The notes below the pieces were generated by a model, which worked only from the letters and a program-made list of their open reading frames with translations, searched no databases and had not been told where the DNA came from. A stretch of 64,000 bases of DNA from Planctomycetaceae bacterium (GTDB lineage Bacteria > Planctomycetota > Planctomycetia > Gemmatales > Gemmataceae), in assembly GCA_013823135.1 (NCBI GenBank), contig PNLP01000040.1:1-64000 (forward strand), in the 5' to 3' direction. This document shows, piece after piece, positions 1 through 8,699 of the stretch (its first letter is position 1; each line of letters starts with the position of its first letter). Made by a program: the position numbers and the translations under genes.

Positions 1-59
1 TCAGCCTGAGATCACGCTTGGTTTAGGGCTAGGCGGCGGGAAACAGAAGGTTGGTCCGA

Positions 60-110
60 GCCCGAGCGCCAAGCGATGGTAAGACGCTGCTACTCGCTTG
101 GCGCTCGGGC
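60..110. repeat. 17-bp perfect inverted repeat (hairpin)
   Basis: Bases 60-76 and 94-110 are perfect reverse complements (arm GCCCGAGCGCCAAGCGA) with a 17-nt loop. The hairpin lies just past the stop codon of the minus-strand cytochrome gene, where a terminator would be expected. No clear U-run follows on the minus strand, so it could equally be a REP-like repeat. Bases 1-59 contain nothing I recognise. Confidence 0.6.
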
Positions 111-120
111 CCATCGTCGG

Positions 121-1617
121 TCACGGGTCTATCTTCACGCCGTTCAAGTCGTTCAGGAACAAATCGTTGTTGGTCTTCAGCCGTTCCTTGAACTTCGTCA
201 GCGTGGCGGGGTTCTGGAGTTGTTGCCGGGCACGCGGGTCGGCCAGTGCCTGCAAGAAATGGACGACGTTCCAGATCTTGTCCGGCTGGTCGAGGTACGT
301 TGGTCCCGTCGCGAGCGTGGTGTGGAACGCCGTCATCCCGCTGGGGTAGATGCCGCCGTATAGCCGGGCATACAGATCTTCGCCCTGGCGACCGCCGCGA
401 TACACGCCGAGCGGTAGGTTACGCGGTTGCACGACGCCGCCCCACATGTCCCACTTCAGTTGCGGCTCGCGGCCGTAGTTCACGTGGCACGCGGCACAGC
501 CGAACTCCGCCGAGTTGTAATGCTTGTAGCCCTTGAACGCGGACAGCAAGCGGTCGTCGTCGGTTCGCACGTTCTCGGGTGGAATCGGGATCGGGCTGCG
601 TGCCGCGAGCCCCCAGTTGTAGAGCACGAACATGAGGTTCTGGTCGAACAGCCAGGCCAGTTCCATTCCGCCGAAGTCGGGGTCGTCCTCGGTCGGCTGC
701 ATCGCACGGGCGATCGTTGCGAACTCGGTCTCTCCGCGAATCGAAAGGTGAATCACGTAGCTCACGAGGTCGTCGAGTTCCTTGTCGCCAATCGTGGGGA
801 ACGCGGGCATCATGGAGCCATCGAGCCCCTTGCGGATGGTGCGGGCGAGGTCGGCACGGCGCGGCTTGCCGCTCGGCCCCATCCCCTTCTTGGGCTGCTT
901 CGGGTCGGGCTTGGGGAACGCAGTCACGAACTTGAAGATCCCCTGGCGATAGTCGCGGGGCATCGCTGCGAGTTCGATGGCGTGGGCTCCGTCGCCGGCA
1001 CCCGTTGGGCCGTGGCACTGAAGGCACCACCGGCGATACACCACCGACCCGCGTGCGAGGGCCGCATCATCGAGCTTCAATTCGCCCTTAGCTGCGTTCG
1101 CGGCGTCCCAGTCGGCGCGGGTCGCTTGCATCGCGGTCGGCTTCCATTTCTTGATCGCGACCGCGGCCGCGCCGAGGTTGGCGAACACGCCCTTTTCGGG
1201 GTTGGGGCGCACGTTCGCGGCGATGGTGATGTCGTTCCAGTCCGGAACGCGAACGCGGGGCTCGGCAGGGGTGCCGAAGTCTGCCCCCATCAGCCGGCTG
1301 AGCTGATCGGCAATTGCGGGGGGCAGGTCCGTCGCGGGGTCGAGGATGTTCTTGCCGAGTTGCTTCCGGAGATCGTCGGCCATATCGCGGTCGGGCGTGG
1401 CTGTGGGATTGCGGGCGCTCTTCAGTGGCGGGAAGCCCTTGGAAGGCCAGGTTCGCGGAGCGCCGTCGAGGAGTTTGATTACCATCAGATCGGAACGTGG
1501 GGCATATGTGCCTGCCGAGGTCGATGGCGTGATGGTGACGCCCGGCGAGGGCGTGGCGCGACCGCAACCGAGCGCGACAAGGGCTAGGAGCGGCAGGCAG
1601 CGAGCGTGTGTTCGCAT
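121..1617 (-). CDS. Di-haem c-type cytochrome lipoprotein
   Basis: This 498-aa protein starts with a lipoprotein signal peptide (MRTHARCLPLLALVALGCG, lipobox LVALGC), so it should sit lipid-anchored on the periplasmic side. Two CxxCH haem-binding sites are visible: CLQCH at about residues 198-202, followed by GPTGAGDG and a PRDYRQGIFKF stretch typical of electron-transfer monohaem domains, and CAACH at about 374-378. It is therefore probably a two-domain electron carrier. The partner oxidase or dehydrogenase is not in the window. The gene diverges from the PQQ-like propeller gene at 1764 across about 146 bp that must hold both promoters. The family is certain from the haem motifs; the specific role is not. 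Confidence 0.85.
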   Translation of the reverse strand: MRTHARCLPLLALVALGCGRATPSPGVTITPSTSAGTYAPRSDLMVIKLLDGAPRTWPSKGFPPLKSARNPTATPDRDMADDLRKQLGKNILDPATDLPPAIADQLSRLMGADFGTPAEPRVRVPDWNDITIAANVRPNPEKGVFANLGAAAVAIKKWKPTAMQATRADWDAANAAKGELKLDDAALARGSVVYRRWCLQCHGPTGAGDGAHAIELAAMPRDYRQGIFKFVTAFPKPDPKQPKKGMGPSGKPRRADLARTIRKGLDGSMMPAFPTIGDKELDDLVSYVIHLSIRGETEFATIARAMQPTEDDPDFGGMELAWLFDQNLMFVLYNWGLAARSPIPIPPENVRTDDDRLLSAFKGYKHYNSAEFGCAACHVNYGREPQLKWDMWGGVVQPRNLPLGVYRGGRQGEDLYARLYGGIYPSGMTAFHTTLATGPTYLDQPDKIWNVVHFLQALADPRARQQLQNPATLTKFKERLKTNNDLFLNDLNGVKIDP

Positions 1618-1763
1618 GGTGAAACGCTTGTTGAGCGGTTTGTTGTTGTGCGTCCGCCAAGCAGTGGGCGGCCGCGAAACCTCACAATTTTCCGCAGAGT
1701 GATTCTTGTGCTTCCGTGGGGAATGTCAAGAATAGGGGTTTGGGATCACGACGGGCTCACCTC

Positions 1764-4700
1764 ATGAATCGGGCCGGCCGCGCCGCCGCACTCCTGCTCA
1801 TCCTTGCTGCCGGTTCGGCGGTGGCCCAGCCACCCGCACCGGAACCGGCGAGCTTGCGCGGCGACTCAGCCCAAACACGCAAACGCCTTACGGAAGCCGA
1901 GCAAAAGCTCGCCGCGAACCAGCCTGCGGACGCCATCGACGCCCTACAACGGATTCTCGATGAAGCGGGCGACGATCTCGTAACCGCAGACGGCCGGCAA
2001 TATCAACCGGCACGGCGATTCGTTCACCAAATTCTTGCCCGTCTCCCCGCCGATGCGTTGAAAGGCTACCAGGATCGGCTCGATGGCCCCGCGAAGAAAC
2101 TGCTTGACTCCGCCAAGCAGAACCGAGATGTCGCACCGCTCTGGCAACTGTTCGACCGATACTTCGTTTCCCGACCCGCGGATGAAGGGCTCCTCCTGCT
2201 CGGCGATCTGCTGTTCGAGCAGGGCGACTTCCGCGTGGCCGAGCAGGTCTGGCGTATGCTTCTGCCCGACGAGGGTAGCCCGCTGGTGTACCCCAACTCG
2301 AAAGCCGATCCCGCGGCGGTGCGTGCCAGACTGATCCTCGCCACGATTTTCGCGGGTGACACTGATCGCGCGAAACTGGCATACGATGCGTTCAAGGCGA
2401 AGCATGCCGACGCCAAGGGACCGTTCGCGGGGAAGGTCGGGAAGTACGCCGACACACTTCAATCTTACCTCGACAAGCCACCCCGGTTGCCCCCCGCTGC
2501 GAATCGCGGCACCGACTGGCCGACATTCGCAGGTGGGCCTGATCGTGGCGGTCGCCTCGCGGTTCGACTACCAAGTTACTGGCCGACGGGTCGCCCGAGT
2601 TGGTCCGAGATTTTCCCGCAGCCGACGCGGCACGCCGCCGCCCCAACTCTGCCCCCGGCACGGCCGCCGTTCGGCTACCCGGTGATTGCCAACGGCCGGG
2701 CCTTCGTGACGGACGGCTCGAGAGTTTTCGGCTACGACCTGGCCACGGGGAAGGCACTCACGTTGCCCACGGCGTTTGTCGAACCGCCGATCGTCGATCC
2801 ACTCAAGCCCGCACCGCCGGACGGCAGCCCAAGCCTCACCGCGGTGGGCGATCGGCTCTACCTGCGAGTTGGGTCGCAGCTTGTACGGCCACCCGACGCC
2901 GGGAAGGGTGGGAAGGGCTCGGGGGAATGTGCCATTGTGTGCCTGGGGCCGGGGGAAGCTGCCAGCGAACTCAAAGAATGCTGGCGACTGCCACCGCCTG
3001 GCGAGGGGAAAGCGGCGACCGTGTGGGAAGGGCCGCCGCTTGTTGCTGGCCGGCGGATGTGGACGCTTCACGCTCGCTTTGAAGGTGGTCGCGTCGTGCA
3101 CGGCATCAGTTGCTACGACCCGGCGGACGCTGCGACCGCACCGCCACTCGCCTGGAGTCACGACGTCTGCGATAGCCCGTTGCCCACGGGCGGCGACCCG
3201 CGTGCCCGGCAAGAACTGCTCACGCTGGCGGGGCGGAATGTCGTGTTCTGCTCGAACAACGGGGCGGTGGTCGCGCTCGACGCGATCAGTGGCAAGCGTG
3301 CGTGGGGCTTCCGCTATCCCCGTTCCCGCAAGGGCGACGCGAGCCGTTCCCCCGACCCATCGCCGGCCGTGTTCGCCTGCGGCCGAGTCTTCGTCGCGCC
3401 GGTTGATGCCGACCGCGTGTACGCACTCGACCCCGAAAGTGGGCAGGTGTTGTGGGAATCAGGGACCGCGGAAGGGACGCAGATTCTCGGGGTCGCGGGT
3501 GGCCGGCTGATCGTTACCGTCACGGGGCCGGCACGCGGCATGAGGGCGTTGGACCTCGCCACTGGGTCGAGTCGCGAACCTGATGGCTGGGTGCTCCACG
3601 ACACGGGCGGATTGCTTAGCTACGGCCGCGGCTTTGTCACCGACGACGCCATTGTGTGGCCAACGCGGAACGGGTTGTTCTTCATCGACCCGGTTGATGG
3701 GCGATTGCTCGGGCCGCCGTTTCTGAACCACCTCGGCGGAGAATCCCGCCGCTACTTCGGCAACCTCGCGTATGCCGACGGCGTGCTGGTCGTCGTCTCG
3801 GCCACGCAAATCTGGGGCTTCGTCACCGAGGCGAAACGGTTCGGCAAGCCCGGCGAGCGATCGGAACGCGACCCGCTGCGTCTGAAGTTCGAGGCACTGA
3901 TCGAGAAGGCAGAAGCAGCGCTGGCCAACGGGGAGGCTGCATCGGCACGCGAGGCGCTCATGGCCGCGACCGTTGCCGGGTTCTCGAAACCCCTACGGGC
4001 GTGGGCTGCCGCTCGTTTGCTGCTGCTCACACCCCGAACCGAGGACGAAGCGAAACTGCCCGCCGATCTCCGTGCCGCGATCACGCCGGAACTCCGCAGC
4101 GAGTGGCTGATTCCGCCCGATGGGATTCCGGCCACGCTCGGAACTCTCGTTCTGCGGCACACGGGTCGCGAGGCAACCCTGCCGAAGCTTCCAAGTTCAC
4201 CGTTGCGGGAGTGCGAACGGCTACCGGAAGAACCGCCTTCACTCGCGCCGGATGCCGAGATCACGCGAACCGTGCGGTTGCAGCCGAACTCGATGCCGCT
4301 GCACTGGCTGCCGGGACCGGTTGGCATTCCGAAACGGATGTTCACGACCAACGCGAGCCAGTTGTTCGCCGTCTCGCTGACCGATGGCGACGACTCCCGG
4401 CACGACGTGGCCGACAGCTTCACCCACGCCGCCGACCTCCACGATGGCTTCGTGGTTGCCGGCCCGCTCGCCGTGGCCGTGTACGCCAGCGACCGTGCCC
4501 CGGTGTGGGTTTTCCGCGTTCCCGAGACGGAACCGCTCCCCAAGACCCTCGGCCAGTTTCGGCTCGCGCTCGGCGTGCTTCCGCCACCCGAGCTTTCGGG
4601 ATTTCGGCTCACGGGAACCTGGCTCGTCGCGCGGCTCGGCGAACGGCACCTGATCGCGTTTGACCTGAAGGGCCGACGTGTGGCGTGGGTGCTCGGTACG

Positions 4701-5615
4701 AACGGGAAGCCTGGGTATCAGCCGTTCGCGTTCCCCGACGCTGTACGGTTCGGTCTGGCATTCGCCACGACAAATCAGTTGATCGTCGTTCAACTGTCGG
4801 ACGGCCGGCGCTGGTTCGTGCGGATCGACTCCGGGAAGATCCTTGATGTGCCGGGGTTCGACCAACCCACGACGCGGGTCTGGTGGTCGCTCCCGCCTGC
4901 GGAAGTTGACGGCAATCGCCTCGCGGTCTCGGACGGCCCCGGGCTCGTGCGGCTCCTGAACCTCTCGACGGGTCGCGTGCGTTGGGCTCATCAGGAAGAA
5001 CGCGACGCGAGCCTCACGGGGTTGCCGCCGCAGGTGCGAGCGTGGGGCGACACGCTCATCGTGGCGACCAGCCGCAACCACGGGGTCGAACTCGAACGAC
5101 TGAACCTTCCCGACGGCCTCGCTGTCTGGAAGGCCGGTCCCGCTTTCCTCGACGCAGCCCGAATCAACCTTGCGAACTCCGATGCGGATGCGGATCGCGT
5201 CTATGTTTCAAGTTCAACCACACTCTCGGCGTTCACACTGAAAGACGGCAAGGTCGCGTGGGAAGCCGAGTTGCCCGACCTGTGCAGTGCGGCCGGCTGG
5301 GTAGTGAAGGCGGGGCAGCGCTGCGTGATCGCGTACCCTTCCGAAGCAATCCCCCGCGAGCAAGTCGCGAATGTGTTGGAGCGTGTCACGCGGTCGTTCC
5401 GCAACGATCCGCAAGCCCTGCGACTCCCCGGACTGGTGGCGGGGCTGTATGATGCGTGGGTCACGCGGTCGGTGCCAGTGCTTCTGTTCGATCTGGAAAC
5501 CGGCAAGCGGTTGAACACCATCGAGGTGCCAGCGCTTGGGCCGACCGTGACCGCGTGCTTCGCAAGCGACGTGGCTGTTGTGGCAACCGGCGACCGCGTC
5601 GTGTGGTTCCGTTGA
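1764..5615 (+). CDS. Large secreted PQQ-like beta-propeller protein
   Basis: The start at 1764 is chosen because it gives a signal peptide (MNRAGRAAALLLILAAGSAVAQ); the open frame begins 16 codons earlier. The mature protein is about 1260 aa. An N-terminal helical, TPR-like stretch (roughly residues 30-240, with motifs such as RKRLTEAEQKL and LLLLGDLLFEQGDF) is followed by repeated propeller blades. Blade motifs include VVALDAISGKRAWGF, VYALDPESGQVLWES and VRLLNLSTGRVRWAH, the AxDxxTGxxxW pattern of PQQ/WD-like repeats. No catalytic residues can be assigned; it may be a scaffold or binding protein. Only 37 bp, occupied by a short repeated element, separate it from the MoxR gene, so the two are probably co-transcribed. 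Confidence 0.8.
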   Translation: MNRAGRAAALLLILAAGSAVAQPPAPEPASLRGDSAQTRKRLTEAEQKLAANQPADAIDALQRILDEAGDDLVTADGRQYQPARRFVHQILARLPADALKGYQDRLDGPAKKLLDSAKQNRDVAPLWQLFDRYFVSRPADEGLLLLGDLLFEQGDFRVAEQVWRMLLPDEGSPLVYPNSKADPAAVRARLILATIFAGDTDRAKLAYDAFKAKHADAKGPFAGKVGKYADTLQSYLDKPPRLPPAANRGTDWPTFAGGPDRGGRLAVRLPSYWPTGRPSWSEIFPQPTRHAAAPTLPPARPPFGYPVIANGRAFVTDGSRVFGYDLATGKALTLPTAFVEPPIVDPLKPAPPDGSPSLTAVGDRLYLRVGSQLVRPPDAGKGGKGSGECAIVCLGPGEAASELKECWRLPPPGEGKAATVWEGPPLVAGRRMWTLHARFEGGRVVHGISCYDPADAATAPPLAWSHDVCDSPLPTGGDPRARQELLTLAGRNVVFCSNNGAVVALDAISGKRAWGFRYPRSRKGDASRSPDPSPAVFACGRVFVAPVDADRVYALDPESGQVLWESGTAEGTQILGVAGGRLIVTVTGPARGMRALDLATGSSREPDGWVLHDTGGLLSYGRGFVTDDAIVWPTRNGLFFIDPVDGRLLGPPFLNHLGGESRRYFGNLAYADGVLVVVSATQIWGFVTEAKRFGKPGERSERDPLRLKFEALIEKAEAALANGEAASAREALMAATVAGFSKPLRAWAAARLLLLTPRTEDEAKLPADLRAAITPELRSEWLIPPDGIPATLGTLVLRHTGREATLPKLPSSPLRECERLPEEPPSLAPDAEITRTVRLQPNSMPLHWLPGPVGIPKRMFTTNASQLFAVSLTDGDDSRHDVADSFTHAADLHDGFVVAGPLAVAVYASDRAPVWVFRVPETEPLPKTLGQFRLALGVLPPPELSGFRLTGTWLVARLGERHLIAFDLKGRRVAWVLGTNGKPGYQPFAFPDAVRFGLAFATTNQLIVVQLSDGRRWFVRIDSGKILDVPGFDQPTTRVWWSLPPAEVDGNRLAVSDGPGLVRLLNLSTGRVRWAHQEERDASLTGLPPQVRAWGDTLIVATSRNHGVELERLNLPDGLAVWKAGPAFLDAARINLANSDADADRVYVSSSTTLSAFTLKDGKVAWEAELPDLCSAAGWVVKAGQRCVIAYPSEAIPREQVANVLERVTRSFRNDPQALRLPGLVAGLYDAWVTRSVPVLLFDLETGKRLNTIEVPALGPTVTACFASDVAVVATGDRVVWFR

Positions 5616-5621
5616 TTCCAG

Positions 5622-5647
5622 TTTAGCCGCGACCCGAAGGGGAGCGA
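5622..5647 (+). repeat. Short intergenic repeat, copy 1 of 4
   Basis: TTTAGCCGCGACCCGAAGGG followed by GAGCGA fills most of the 37-bp gap between the propeller gene and the MoxR gene. Near-identical elements occur at 14749, 44244 and 47870, always on the plus strand between co-directional genes. The distal GGGGAGCG part may also act as ribosome-binding sequence for the ATG at 5653. Confidence 0.7.
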
Positions 5648-5652
5648 TTCTG

Positions 5653-6699
5653 ATGGCTGTGCGTGGTGAACCGGTCGGTTTGTCCGAGGATGAAGCGCAG
5701 ACCGCGGAACAACTCCGGGCTGCCAGCGACCGCATCCTCGCGGAGTGCGGTAAGGCGATTGTCGGTCAGCAAGAGGTTCTAGAACTCCTGTTGATCGCGC
5801 TGCTCGGTCAGGGGCACGCGCTGCTTGTCGGCGTTCCCGGACTCGCAAAGACGCTGATGATCCGCACTCTCGCGGACAGCATGGCGCTCACGTTCAACCG
5901 CGTGCAGTTCACCCCCGACCTGATGCCTTCGGACATCACCGGCACCGAGATGTTGCAGGAAGACCGCGCGACGGGGCAGCGGGCGTTCCGCTTCCTGCAC
6001 GGGCCGATCTTCGCGAACGTCGTGCTCGCCGACGAGATCAACCGCACGCCGCCGAAGACGCAAGCCGCGCTCCTCGAAGCGATGCAGGAACGGCAGGTGA
6101 CCGTTGCCGGCACGCGGCACAAACTCCCTGACCCGTTCTTCGTGCTGGCAACCCAAAACCCGATCGAACAGGAAGGGACGTACCCGCTGCCGGAAGCGCA
6201 GCAGGACCGCTTCATGTTCACGATCACGGTCGGCTACCCAAACGAAGAAGACGAGTTCCGCATCATCGAATCGACCACGTCGGCAAGCCGCCCTCGCCTC
6301 GATAACGTGGTGACCGGCGACGAACTGATGGCGATGCAGTCGCTCGTGCGGAAAGTGCCCGCCGCGGGGTACATCATCCGCTACGCTTTGAAGCTGTCTC
6401 GCCTCACGCGACCGCACGGGCAGGACGGCGAGCCCGCCGATCCGAACGTGCCCGACTTCATCAAGAAGTATGTGACGTGGGGTGCTGGGCCGCGTGCCGG
6501 GCAAAACCTCATACTCGCGGCGAAGGCTCGTGCTCTGCTGCGTGGCCGTGCATACGTGGCAACCGAAGACGTAAAGGCGGTCGCGCTCCCCGTGCTGCGA
6601 CACCGCGTGATCCTGAACTACGCGGCCAAGGCCGACAACATCACGCCCGACGAAATCGTTCGCCGCTTGCTCAAGGAAGTCCCCGCACGGGAAGGTTGA
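5653..6699 (+). CDS. MoxR-family AAA+ ATPase
   Basis: This is a MoxR ATPase, a chaperone-like AAA+ protein that usually works with von Willebrand/DUF58 proteins. The ATG at 5653 gives MAVRGEPVGLSEDEAQ and 348 aa, normal for the family; the open frame extends 25 codons upstream without a plausible start. Walker A is GVPGLAKT (about residues 60-67). Walker B is VVLADEINRTPPKTQAALLE. Sensor-type sequence ATQNPIEQEGTYPLPEAQQDRF is intact. The DUF58 gene lies 600 bp downstream, with a small lipoprotein gene between, giving the usual MoxR-DUF58 pairing with an insertion. Confidence 0.93.
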   Translation: MAVRGEPVGLSEDEAQTAEQLRAASDRILAECGKAIVGQQEVLELLLIALLGQGHALLVGVPGLAKTLMIRTLADSMALTFNRVQFTPDLMPSDITGTEMLQEDRATGQRAFRFLHGPIFANVVLADEINRTPPKTQAALLEAMQERQVTVAGTRHKLPDPFFVLATQNPIEQEGTYPLPEAQQDRFMFTITVGYPNEEDEFRIIESTTSASRPRLDNVVTGDELMAMQSLVRKVPAAGYIIRYALKLSRLTRPHGQDGEPADPNVPDFIKKYVTWGAGPRAGQNLILAAKARALLRGRAYVATEDVKAVALPVLRHRVILNYAAKADNITPDEIVRRLLKEVPAREG

Positions 6700-6745
6700 G
6701 TGAAATTACTCCCCCTCACAGCGAACGCGAGCCGTGGAGCTTCTC

Positions 6746-7294
6746 ATGGGGTATTCCGGTCGGACAGCCTGTGCTGTGGCGCTTCTCGCAACGTTACCAG
6801 GGTGTGACGAGAAGACCCGCGAGCCAGTCCCACTTCGCGCCGCTATCCTGCTCGATGTCGACGGGATGCACGGAGGTCGCAACGTCTGGCTGGCCGAAGA
6901 CGGAACTGCGGTCATCCAGGTCATCGGCCACTCGGGGCCGCATGGTTTGCCCGAAACACGTTACCGGGTGGCGTGCGGAAAGGCGTCGGTGACGGAGGCA
7001 GAGCGGCTCGCTGGGGCCCACCGATTCCTTGATCTGCGGTTGAAACTCACGCGGTCCGGGCTGCCTGGAAGCTCGGCCCCACTGGTCGCACTCTTGACCA
7101 AGGACGGCGGTCAATCCACATCGATCAAATGGGAACGCGATAATGAACCCGATTTCGACCCACTCTACGCGCAACTCTACCACCTGAGCGTCACACCGCC
7201 CGACGTAGCACTCATCCAAGAGTACATCTTCGACTGGGACTGGCACCCTGACGGGTTCCCGCCCCCGAATGAGATCCGGAGTTGGTCGCGTTGA
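6746..7294 (+). CDS. Small lipoprotein of unknown function
   Basis: The ATG at 6746 has GGAG at 6736-6739 six bases upstream, better than the GTG at 6734. The product is about 182 aa with a lipoprotein signal (MGYSGRTACAVALLATLPGC; lipobox LPGC). The rest has sequence such as GRNVWLAEDGTAVIQVI and a C-terminal acidic, aromatic segment (YIFDWDWHPDGFPPPNEI). I do not recognise a family. It sits between moxR and the DUF58 gene, and its TGA overlaps an ATG (TGATG at 7292-7296) of the next open frame, so translational coupling is possible. A role in the MoxR/DUF58 system is inferred from position only. Confidence 0.65.
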   Translation: MGYSGRTACAVALLATLPGCDEKTREPVPLRAAILLDVDGMHGGRNVWLAEDGTAVIQVIGHSGPHGLPETRYRVACGKASVTEAERLAGAHRFLDLRLKLTRSGLPGSSAPLVALLTKDGGQSTSIKWERDNEPDFDPLYAQLYHLSVTPPDVALIQEYIFDWDWHPDGFPPPNEIRSWSR

Positions 7295-7323
7295 TGTTGA
7301 CGAAAAAGCTACGGCGAGCCGAT

Positions 7324-8208
7324 ATGCCAACCATTCCCGATCCCAAAGTTCTGGCTCGCGTCGATCGCCTGGAGCTTGAAGCCCGGCAGGTCGTCGAGGG
7401 CTACCTCTCCGGGCGGCACCGCAGCCCGCGGCACGGCTTCGCCGTTGAGTTCGCACAGCACCGCGAATACGCCCCCGGCGACGACATCAAGCACATCGAC
7501 TGGAAGGTCTACGGCCGCACGGAACGCTTCCACCTCAAGCAGTACGAGCAGGAAACGAACCTCGTCGCGTGGTTGCTTGTGGACGCCAGCGAGTCGATGA
7601 GTTACGGCTCTGGAGAGCGCTCGAAGTACGACCTGGCGTGCGGGGCGGCGGCGGCGATGGCTTACCTCGTGCTCACGCAAACCGATAGCGTTGGCCTCGC
7701 AACTTTGGCCGGCGGAGGAGCACGGGCTTACCTGCGACCGTCCGGCCAGATCACCCAACTGCGTGAGGCGTGCCGGGTGATGGCGGAAGGGCCGTATCCG
7801 GGACCGGCCGCGCTCGGGAAGGTACTGAATGAGCTTGCGGGCCGCACGGGTCGCCGTGGCATCGCGTTCGTGTTCAGCGATCTCCTCGACGATGTGCCGG
7901 ACATCCTCGCGGGGTTGCAGCACCTCCGCTATCAGAAGCACGAGGTCGTGCTGTTCCACACCCTCGACGCCGCCGAGATCGACTTCAACTTCCGCAACAC
8001 GACGCTGTTTCGCGGGCTCGAAGGGATACCCGAAATCCTCACCGACCCGCCGAGCATTCGCGAGAGTTACCTGAAAGCGCTGAACGATCACATTGCCGCC
8101 ATCGAGGCGGGTTGCAGGGGAATGGAGATCGACTACGTTCGCCTTCGCACCGACGCCGACCTGGGCCACGACCTCGCCGCTTACCTACAGAAACGCCACG
8201 CCCGGTGA
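7324..8208 (+). CDS. DUF58 domain protein
   Basis: The protein (about 294 aa) carries the DUF58 core: RHRSPRHGFAVEFAQHREYAPGDDIKHIDWKVYGRTERFHLKQYEQETN, then a vWA-like fold with WLLVDASESMSYG (a MIDAS-like DxSxS). DUF58 proteins are partners of MoxR ATPases. I chose ATG 7324 (MPTIPDPKVLARVDRLELEARQ) because family members begin here. The ATG at 7294, overlapping the previous stop, would add ten residues and allow coupling, so it is a real alternative. No transmembrane segment is seen, so this is the short cytoplasmic type. The BatA-like membrane genes that often follow are absent. Confidence 0.9.
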   Translation: MPTIPDPKVLARVDRLELEARQVVEGYLSGRHRSPRHGFAVEFAQHREYAPGDDIKHIDWKVYGRTERFHLKQYEQETNLVAWLLVDASESMSYGSGERSKYDLACGAAAAMAYLVLTQTDSVGLATLAGGGARAYLRPSGQITQLREACRVMAEGPYPGPAALGKVLNELAGRTGRRGIAFVFSDLLDDVPDILAGLQHLRYQKHEVVLFHTLDAAEIDFNFRNTTLFRGLEGIPEILTDPPSIRESYLKALNDHIAAIEAGCRGMEIDYVRLRTDADLGHDLAAYLQKRHAR

Positions 8209-8321
8209 GAAACTTCGAGATTCCCCTCGCTTCGATTTGACACGCCACACTTCGTTGCACATCTGTATAGAAGAGGCTTTGCTCGCACAATCACTTCCGC
8301 CTGTTCCCAGACGAGATCACC

Positions 8322-8699
8322 ATGACCACGCTCACCCCGGATACGGAGGCTGTGCTGAACTGCGCCGCGGAATACCGTGCCATCGGGTGCCGATGGGACG
8401 TGGTCGCGTCGCACCTCGAATGCAACGAAACGGAGATCGCGTCGCTCGTGGAAGACGCTGGTGATGAGTTCGAGCGATCGGTGCGGTTCATTGCCGTCGA
8501 ACGCGAGCGGGAAGACGACGCGAAGGCGTTTGCCGGGCTGCGACGTCGGCTGGCGAACGCCGAGAACCAGGCTGACGTGTTGCGTGGCGCTGAAGCGCTC
8601 GCAGCCGAGGTGTTGCGTCGGCTGCGAGCGATCTGGGCTGCGAAGCGTGAGCGTGACCAGCGCCGGAAATCGCGGATCAGACGCCAAAAGCAAAAGCGG
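8322..8699 (+). CDS. Small helical protein, paralogue of 34603; no own stop codon
   Basis: The product starts MTTLTPDTEAVLNCAAEYRA and is helical and charged, ending in a very basic tail (KRERDQRRKSRIRRQKQKR). It is visibly homologous to the minus-strand gene starting at 34603: LTPDTEAVLNCAAEYRA against MTPEVEAVLSRAAELRA, with similarity over about 100 residues. The first 50 residues look like a helix-turn-helix (WDVVASHLECNETEIASLVED), an inference. The frame has no stop before 10676: it runs antisense through the whole lactonase gene and in-frame into the DUF1080 gene. The end given here is only the lactonase stop, not a real terminus. It may be a truncated gene or one needing a frameshift; a genuine 784-aa fusion is unlikely. 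Confidence 0.5.

Noticed and set aside
8093..8464. 123-codon frame overlapping the DUF58 end and the 8322 gene
   Set aside because: Alternative frame of two better supported genes; the 8322 frame has a paralogue, this one has none.
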